The position numbers were made by a program, and so were the translations under genes. Positions 58,447-64,000 of a stretch of 64,000 nucleotides of DNA are shown here, piece by piece. Under the pieces are notes generated by a model. The model ran no database searches. It had not been told where the DNA came from and saw only the letters and a list, made by a program, of their open reading frames with translations. This DNA comes from Taklimakanibacter lacteus (GTDB lineage Bacteria; Pseudomonadota; Alphaproteobacteria; Rhizobiales; Aestuariivirgaceae): assembly GCA_003576695.1 (NCBI GenBank), contig QOZQ01000003.1, positions 1 through 64,000 of the forward strand. Reading direction: 5' to 3'. Positions within the stretch are counted from its first letter, which is position 1. Each line of letters begins with the position of its first letter.

Positions 58447-60567
58447 CTAATGCTTCGCCGACGTCTCCACTGCCGGCGTCGTGTCGTCCGGATCGTGGCG
58501 CCCCACCTTGATGACCGGCTCCATCGATTTCAGCACATCGTCCGGCAGGTGGCACATGATCATATGGCCATTGCCCATGTCCTTGTTGGGCGGCATCTCC
58601 GTCTCGCAGATGGCGCCGATCTTGCGCGGGCAGCGGGTCTGGAACGGGCAGCCCGGGGGCGGGTTCATGGGCGAAGGCAACTCGCCCTTGAGCACGATAT
58701 GCTTCTTGGTGACGGAGGTGTCGGCGATCGGCACGGCCGAGAGCAGCGCCTCGGTATAGGGATGATAGGGCGGCGAGAAGACTTCCTCGGTCGTTCCCTG
58801 TTCCATGATGTGACCGAGATACATGACGACGATGCGGTCGGCGAGATAGCGCACCACCGAAAGATCGTGGCTGATGAAGACGAGGGTCGTGCGCTTCTTG
58901 CGCTGGATATCGGTGAGGAGGCCCGTTACCGCCGCCTGCACCGACACATCGAGGGCGGAGACCGGCTCATCGGCAATGACGACCGCCGCCTCGCCGCCAA
59001 AGGCGCGCGCGATGCCGATGCGCTGCTTCTGGCCGCCTGAGAGCTGGCGCGGCTTGCGCTGGGCGAATTCGCGCGGCAGCTTGACCATGTCGAGCAGCTC
59101 ATAGGTCTTGCGCTCCGCCTCGTCGCGGTTCTTGGCAACGCCGAACTTGCGCAACACGCGGGCGATCTGGGCGCCAACCGAATGGCTCGGATTAAGGGTC
59201 TCGAAGGGATTCTGGAACACGATCTGCAGGCTGGATATCAGCCCCGCCGGACGCTTGCGCACCGGCATGTGGCCGACTTCGAGCCCGTTGACGAGCACTT
59301 CGCCGCCGGTCGATTCCTCGAGTCCCATGAGAACCTTGGCGAGCGTGCTCTTGCCGCAGCCGGATTCACCCACGATGGCGACGGTCTCGCCCTCGCGCGC
59401 CTCGAAATCGAGTTTTTCATTGGCCTTCACGAAGCGCGACTTCTGGCCGGAGATCATCGCGGCGATCGAGTTGTCGCGGATCTCGTAGTATTTCTTCATG
59501 TTCTTGATCTGCAGCACCGGCGGTCCCGGTACGATCGGCTCGGCCTCGAGGCCTTTGGGCCTATATTTCTTCCAGTCGATCTCAGCGTAGCGGATGCAGC
59601 GCGCTTCGTGGCCGGGATCGCCCTTGATGTCGAGCATCGCAATCGGCTTGTCGCAGCGCCCAGCTTCGAAGAAATCGCAGCGCGGCCCGAAAGTGCAGCC
59701 CTTCGGCCGGTCGCGCGGCAGCGGCAATTGCCCGCGGATCGGCACGAGCGGGTGCGCATAGCGGTCCGCCCCCGGCAGCGGGATCGAGGAGAACAGGCCG
59801 CGCGTATAGGGATGGCGCATATGGTCGAAGACCTGCTTCACCTTGCCGACTTCGACCGCCTGGCCCGAATACATGACGCAGATGCGGTCGCAGGTCTCGA
59901 GGATGAGGCCGAGATTATGCGAGATATAGATCATCGACGTGCCGAAGCGCTTCGAGATGTCCTTGATCAATTCGACCACGCCGGCTTCAACCGTGACGTC
60001 GAGCGCGGTGGTCGGCTCATCGAGCAGCAGGAGCTTCGGGTTGGAGAGCAGCGCCATGGCGATGACGACGCGCTGCTGCTGGCCGCCCGACAATTGATGC
60101 GGATAGGAATTCATGATCCGGTTCGGATCGGGCAGCCGCACCGCTTCCAGCACCTCGACGGCGCGCTTATAGGCGGCATCCTCGCTGATCCCTTCGTGGA
60201 TCACCAGCACTTCGGTAAGCTGGGTGCGGATGAGGAGCGACGGGTTCAGCGAAGCCATCGGCTCCTGATAGACCATCGAGATCTGCGAGCCGCGGATCTT
60301 GCGCAGCTCCTCTTGCGACATGGTGCGCATGTCGCGTCCCATGAACTTGATCTCGCCGCCCGTGATGGCGCCGTTCCTGCCCATATATTGCATGATGGCG
60401 AGCGCCACGGTGGACTTGCCACAGCCGGACTCGCCGACGATACCGACTGCCTCGCCCGGATTTACGGTGAGGTTGAAGTCATAGACCGCCGGCACAGCCC
60501 CGGCGCGGGTGTAGTAGGAGATCGAGACGTTCTTGCATTCGAGAACCGGTGTCTGAGCTGCACACAT
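58447..60567 (-). CDS. Fused double ATPase of an oligopeptide/dipeptide-type ABC importer
   Basis: This 706-residue protein contains two complete ATP-binding domains, equivalent to DppD and DppF fused. Domain 1 has GIVGESGCGKST and LSGGQQQRVVIAMALL; domain 2 has AIVGESGCGKST and LSGGQKQRIGIARAFGGE. Each domain ends with the family cysteine cluster (CTFGPRCDF and CPFQTRCPR) that can bind an Fe-S cluster. It energises import for the two adjacent permeases. The spacer to the amidase is 216 bp and contains inverted repeats. Confidence 0.96.
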   Translation of the reverse strand: MCAAQTPVLECKNVSISYYTRAGAVPAVYDFNLTVNPGEAVGIVGESGCGKSTVALAIMQYMGRNGAITGGEIKFMGRDMRTMSQEELRKIRGSQISMVYQEPMASLNPSLLIRTQLTEVLVIHEGISEDAAYKRAVEVLEAVRLPDPNRIMNSYPHQLSGGQQQRVVIAMALLSNPKLLLLDEPTTALDVTVEAGVVELIKDISKRFGTSMIYISHNLGLILETCDRICVMYSGQAVEVGKVKQVFDHMRHPYTRGLFSSIPLPGADRYAHPLVPIRGQLPLPRDRPKGCTFGPRCDFFEAGRCDKPIAMLDIKGDPGHEARCIRYAEIDWKKYRPKGLEAEPIVPGPPVLQIKNMKKYYEIRDNSIAAMISGQKSRFVKANEKLDFEAREGETVAIVGESGCGKSTLAKVLMGLEESTGGEVLVNGLEVGHMPVRKRPAGLISSLQIVFQNPFETLNPSHSVGAQIARVLRKFGVAKNRDEAERKTYELLDMVKLPREFAQRKPRQLSGGQKQRIGIARAFGGEAAVVIADEPVSALDVSVQAAVTGLLTDIQRKKRTTLVFISHDLSVVRYLADRIVVMYLGHIMEQGTTEEVFSPPYHPYTEALLSAVPIADTSVTKKHIVLKGELPSPMNPPPGCPFQTRCPRKIGAICETEMPPNKDMGNGHMIMCHLPDDVLKSMEPVIKVGRHDPDDTTPAVETSAKH

Positions 60568-60582
60568 CGTTCCGTTGCTCCC

Positions 60583-61536
60583 TCAGTCATGCAGTGAGAT
60601 TTCGCGAAGCGCATCGGCGAGGAGATTGAGGCCGAGCACCAGCGATGAGATCGCCAGGGCCGGCCAGATCATCGCATTGCTGGCCATGGCGCCGAAGCCG
60701 CGCACCTCGGCGATCATCTTGCCCCAGTCGGGATCGGGCGGCGGCAGGCCGAGGCTCAGGAAGCCGAGCACCGCGATGGCGATGATGACATAGCCAAGCC
60801 GGAGACACGCATCGACGATGAGGGGCCCGCGGGCGTTGGGCAGCAATTCGACCAGCATGATGTAGAAGGGCGACTCGCCCCTGACTTCGGCGGCGGCGAT
60901 ATAGTCGCGCGTCTTGAGATCGAGGACCAGGCCGCGCACGATGCGCGCCACTTGCGGCGCCGTGCCGAAAGTAATCGCGACGATGATGATGACGCCCGAG
61001 ACCACGGTGCTGTCGACGCCAAGGCTGGCGATAACATGGCCCAAACGCGAATTCGGGCCGAAATTGGTGAGAATGACAAGGAACAGCACCATCGGCGGGA
61101 AGGACAGCAATACATTGCCGAGAAAGGAGATGACCTCGTCCCACCAGCCGCCGCGATAGCCGGCCATGACGCCGAGCAGCATGCCGACCGCATAGGCGAC
61201 GAAGGTCGCGAGGATCGACCAGAACAGCACGAGCCGCGAGCCGTAGATGAGGCGCGAAAGGAGGTCCCGGCCTTTGTCATCGGTGCCGAGCCAATAGGTT
61301 GAGCCGTCGGGCGCCAGCGACAGGGCCGGCTTGAGAAGATCGGGGGCCGACTGCGCCAGGGGATCGCGCAGCGGCATGAGGTCGGCGCCAAGCGCCATGA
61401 TGATCCAGAACAGCACCAGGAACGCGCCGAACATGCCGACATAGGATTCGCGCAGGAGAGCGATCGACCTGAGCATGCGAACAATGAATGGCGGCCGCTT
61501 CGGCATCTCGGTCGCTGGCGCAGACGTTACGGTCAT
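60583..61536 (-). CDS. ABC transporter permease (DppC-like)
   Basis: This 317-residue permease has an N-terminal segment with RMLRSIALLRESYVGMFGAF and about six helices. The EAA loop reads EVRGESPFYIMLVELLPNARGPLI, as in OppC/DppC proteins. It is 15 bp upstream of the ATPase gene and 12 bp downstream of the other permease. The partner permease gives the second half of the channel. Confidence 0.96.
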   Translation of the reverse strand: MTVTSAPATEMPKRPPFIVRMLRSIALLRESYVGMFGAFLVLFWIIMALGADLMPLRDPLAQSAPDLLKPALSLAPDGSTYWLGTDDKGRDLLSRLIYGSRLVLFWSILATFVAYAVGMLLGVMAGYRGGWWDEVISFLGNVLLSFPPMVLFLVILTNFGPNSRLGHVIASLGVDSTVVSGVIIIVAITFGTAPQVARIVRGLVLDLKTRDYIAAAEVRGESPFYIMLVELLPNARGPLIVDACLRLGYVIIAIAVLGFLSLGLPPPDPDWGKMIAEVRGFGAMASNAMIWPALAISSLVLGLNLLADALREISLHD

Positions 61537-61548
61537 GAGCTCGGTTCC

Positions 61549-62481
61549 TTATGCGAAACGGATGCGCGGATTGAGATAGGTGTAGCCGATATCGGAGATG
61601 AACTGCGACAGCACCGCCACGAAGACGGCGACCATGGCGCAGGCCGAGACGACATAGGTATCGCCGAAAAGCGCCGCGTCATACATGGCCTTGGCGAAGC
61701 CGTCATAGGCGAAGAACACTTCGGTCACCACGATGCCGGACAGGAGGTAGTTGAGCTGCAGGATCATGACCGTGAAGGGGGCGATCAGCGCGTTGCGCAA
61801 TGCATGCCTTACCACCACGCGCTGCGGCGGAAGTCCCTTGAGCACCGCGGTTCGCACATATTGCGAGGTCATGACCTCGGCCATGGAGGCGCGCGTCATG
61901 CGGGTATAGTAGCCGAAATTGAAGATCACGAGGACGGCGACCGGCAGTACGAGCTCGCGCCAGCTGAAGCCATTGGTGAAGGAAGATGAGCCCGGCAGCC
62001 AATCGAGCCAGAAGACGAAAATGGCGACGAGGAACGTGCCGGAGGCAAATTCCGGAAAGGATGTGGTGATGACCGAGATCACCGAGATGACGCGGTCGCG
62101 CAGGCCGCCCTCATTGATGCCGGAGAGCACGCCGAGGATCAGTGAGATGACCGCCGTGATCACGAAGACGCACAGTCCGAGGATCGCGGTATTGCCGAGG
62201 CGAGGTGCCAGGAATTCCAGCACCGGACGATTGACCTGTGCCGAGATCTTCCAGTCGCCGGTGAAGAATCCGAACAGCCAGCTCAGATAGCGGACAACGA
62301 GCGGGCGATTATAGCCATTATCCTCGAGCCATTGGAGACGGCCCTCCATCGGCGAATACTGGCCGAGCACCCGCGCCGCGAGCGCCAGCTTGTCGCCTTC
62401 GAAAGCCAGGAACAACAGCATCGAGATCACGATCATCATCAGGATCATCGACGCGAGGCGTCGGCCGGCCAGCAACAGCAT
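61549..62481 (-). CDS. ABC transporter permease (DppB-like)
   Basis: This 310-residue permease has the OppB/DppB layout: an N-terminal helix, a long periplasmic loop, and a C-terminal group of helices with the EAA-type loop SMAEVMTSQYVRTAVLKGLP. It is the first gene of the ABC operon. No clear promoter was assigned upstream, where an HU terminator and the HU gene lie. Confidence 0.96.
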   Translation of the reverse strand: MLLLAGRRLASMILMMIVISMLLFLAFEGDKLALAARVLGQYSPMEGRLQWLEDNGYNRPLVVRYLSWLFGFFTGDWKISAQVNRPVLEFLAPRLGNTAILGLCVFVITAVISLILGVLSGINEGGLRDRVISVISVITTSFPEFASGTFLVAIFVFWLDWLPGSSSFTNGFSWRELVLPVAVLVIFNFGYYTRMTRASMAEVMTSQYVRTAVLKGLPPQRVVVRHALRNALIAPFTVMILQLNYLLSGIVVTEVFFAYDGFAKAMYDAALFGDTYVVSACAMVAVFVAVLSQFISDIGYTYLNPRIRFA

Positions 62482-62570
62482 CCCCTCACCCTCGATTTTT
62501 GTTCTTGTTGGGAGGGGATCATAGAATCATTCAAATAAGCGAAGCAAGCATTAGCGACGCTCGACACGCC

Positions 62571-62604
62571 AAAAGCGAAACGGCCCCGCAATCAGCGAGG
62601 CCGT
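62571..62604 (-). terminator. Rho-independent terminator after the HU gene
   Basis: On the minus strand the stem ACGGCCTCGC/GCGGGGCCGT (62580-62604) has a 5-nt loop and one mismatch. It is followed by TTTCGCTTTT. It ends transcription of the HU gene before the ABC operon begins. Confidence 0.8.
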
Positions 62605-62629
62605 CTTGACGTCAGAGCTTGCAGAAGCG

Positions 62630-62929
62630 TCAGATCGCTTCCTTGAGTTCCTTGGCGGCGCGGAAGGCAACCTTCTTCGACGCCTTGATCTTGATGGCTT
62701 CGCCGGTGGCGGGATTGCGTCCCATGCGCGCCGGGCGCTTGCGGACCTGCAGGATGCCGAGGCCGGTCACGCGCACCTTGTTGCCCTTCTTGAGGTGCTT
62801 GACGACGAGATCGACGAAAGCGCCGAGGAATTCCGTCGAGGCCTTCTTCGACATTTCGTTCTTCTCGGCGAGCTCCGCTGCCACTTTCGACAGAGGAATC
62901 GTCACCACCTTCACCTTATCATCAGCCAT
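62630..62929 (-). CDS. HU-family DNA-binding protein
   Basis: This 99-residue protein has the HU/IHF pattern SKVAAELAEKNEMSKKAST, GNKVRVTGLGILQVRKRPAR, and the DNA-binding arm MGRNPATGEAIKI. It would bend DNA and compact the nucleoid. The start at 62929 gives the normal HU N-terminus (MADDKVKVVTIPLS, slightly extended). It is monocistronic, with a terminator downstream. Confidence 0.96.
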   Translation of the reverse strand: MADDKVKVVTIPLSKVAAELAEKNEMSKKASTEFLGAFVDLVVKHLKKGNKVRVTGLGILQVRKRPARMGRNPATGEAIKIKASKKVAFRAAKELKEAI

Positions 62930-63205
62930 ATATTTGCTCCTTGCTTGCTGAATTCGGTAAGCGAGCCCTAGCGCATGGTTTGATTCGTGAAAACCCTTAT
63001 TTTCAAGGGTTTTTACGCTGCACATGCGAGAAAACGCCCATTTGGCGGGCCTCAACCGCTCCTTCCTCCTCAACAATCCGGTTACCCGCCGGTTTGCGCT
63101 TCTGGACCCCGAACGCTGAAAAGCAGGGAATTCGGGCAAAAAAACAGCAGGGTGGCGATTCTACCACCCTCCCGGCACACTTTAATGTGTCAGGCGGACG
63201 CCCTG

Positions 63206-64000
63206 TTACACCCAGGGACAATTGGAATTGCGGTCGCCGAAGGTCTTGCCCTGCGCGAAGCGGGTGAAGGCGAAGGGCGCCAGTTCCGGCACCGGCTCGC
63301 CCGACACCAGATGGCGCGCGACGAGCTTGCCGACGCCGATCATCTTGTAGCCGTGGTTGGAGTCGGCGATCATATAGCCATTGTCTGCGACCCAGTCGAA
63401 GATCGGCACCGAATCCGGCGTGAAGGCGCCAATGCCGCCGTTGCGCCGCTGCTTGAACTGGCTGCCATAGTTCTTGAACTGGTCGAAGAGGTAGGCGAGC
63501 GTCGCCATGTAATAGTCCTTGAACCACGGATCGGCCTGATAGAGGTCGTTGGCGTGGCCGTAAGGATCGAGCACCGCCTTGGGGCCCATCTTGATCGGGA
63601 TGGTGCCGCCCTGGACGCCGGGCGCCCCGGCGCGCTCGGCCGCGTAGCGCACATACATATAGAAGTGCTGGTCGGGGAATTTGTGCCCGTCCTCGGTGAT
63701 GACCGGCGTGTTCATGAGCTCGACATGGAGGACGGGGGGATCCTTGTCGTCGCCGGTGCGATACTTGTGGCCGTCCTTGAGCAGCACCTCACCTTCGAGC
63801 AGGCGCCAGTAGGTCCACATGTCGGCATCCTTGACGACGCCGCCATCGGGATAGCGCATGTCGAGCTTGTCGGGGAGGCCCAGCCAGTCCCAGTGCCTGG
63901 TGATCCAGGCGCCGGCGCAGATGACGACCGCGTCCGCCTTGATGGTGCCCTCAGACGTGATGACGCCGGTGATGCGGCCGTTCTGCATGTCATAGCCTTC
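63206..64000 (-). CDS. FAD-dependent oxidoreductase (DAO family), 5' end outside window
   Basis: This partial gene runs past the right edge; 264 C-terminal codons are visible. The segment ADAVVICAGAWITRHWDWLGL is the FAD-binding core seen in sarcosine or glycine oxidase-like DAO enzymes. The C-terminus contains GIGAFTPDSVPIFDW and MIADSNHGYKMIGVG, which match the second FAD-contact region. The N-terminal Rossmann motif is not in view. It may act on an amine or amino acid. Confidence 0.88.
   Translation of the reverse strand, partial: EGYDMQNGRITGVITSEGTIKADAVVICAGAWITRHWDWLGLPDKLDMRYPDGGVVKDADMWTYWRLLEGEVLLKDGHKYRTGDDKDPPVLHVELMNTPVITEDGHKFPDQHFYMYVRYAAERAGAPGVQGGTIPIKMGPKAVLDPYGHANDLYQADPWFKDYYMATLAYLFDQFKNYGSQFKQRRNGGIGAFTPDSVPIFDWVADNGYMIADSNHGYKMIGVGKLVARHLVSGEPVPELAPFAFTRFAQGKTFGDRNSNCPWV

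Overview
The window is GC-rich, almost wholly coding chromosomal DNA from an alphaproteobacterium, most likely of the Hyphomicrobiales/Rhizobiales. This rests on the short SRP RNA, the DnaX form with few zinc-site cysteines, the aioXSR-aioBA order of rhizobial arsenite oxidisers, a DUF1194 protein, and many palindromic intergenic repeats of rhizobial type. No rRNA, tRNA, CRISPR array, integrase or transposase gene was seen. The assignment is from gene content only.

Layout. Positions 1-5.2 kb hold a secreted hypothetical protein, a flavin/PNPOx-fold gene divergent from a MocR/PdxR-type regulator, an M20 amidohydrolase and a PCu(A)C copper chaperone. Positions 5.4-13 kb are housekeeping: fmt-def, a secreted caspase-fold protease with tetratricopeptide-like repeats, the SRP RNA gene, and dnaX-ybaB-recR. 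Positions 13.2-19.1 kb carry a type III polyketide synthase paired with an ICMT-family methyltransferase, a TauE/SafE permease, an EamA transporter, and a penicillin-acylase homologue without a signal peptide.

Positions 19.9-34.7 kb form a metal(loid) island. A merR/merTP operon without a visible merA is followed by arsenite oxidase (aioBA) under the aioXSR sensing system. Divergent from aioX is an arsR-arsC-aqpS-arsC-chrA operon with mostly overlapping genes. An MFS exporter and a second arsR driving a flavoprotein with a cysteine-paired tail complete it. No ArsB or Acr3 pump is present, so arsenite is probably handled by oxidation, by the AqpS channel and perhaps by the MFS protein. Positions 35-39.7 kb add a His/Tyr-rich lipoprotein and a persulfide-type module: an ArsR-rhodanese fusion, a metallo-beta-lactamase-fold dioxygenase, and two MFS permeases.

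Positions 39.7-47.8 kb hold an L,D-transpeptidase, an EamA transporter with a large histidine tail, mgtE, a run of five small exported Cys/Met/His-rich or haem proteins that looks like a copper or metal stress module, and moaA overlapping a DsbA-like gene. Positions 48-54.5 kb contain a DUF1194 protein, an ornithine-cyclodeaminase-like enzyme, a DddP-like M24 protein with all five metal ligands, an iron alcohol dehydrogenase, and two tandem cupins of the DMSP-lyase type. This may be an undescribed DMSP-like catabolic cluster. Positions 54.9-62.5 kb encode an oligopeptide-type ABC importer with an embedded amidase. The window ends with an HU protein and a truncated FAD-dependent oxidoreductase.

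Most intergenic gaps above 150 bp are filled by interspersed palindromic repeats. The most informative regulatory signals are a perfect 12-bp inverted repeat upstream of aioBA, a 19-bp-spaced MerR promoter, a duplicated ArsR-type operator, and an inverted repeat at the MocR start.
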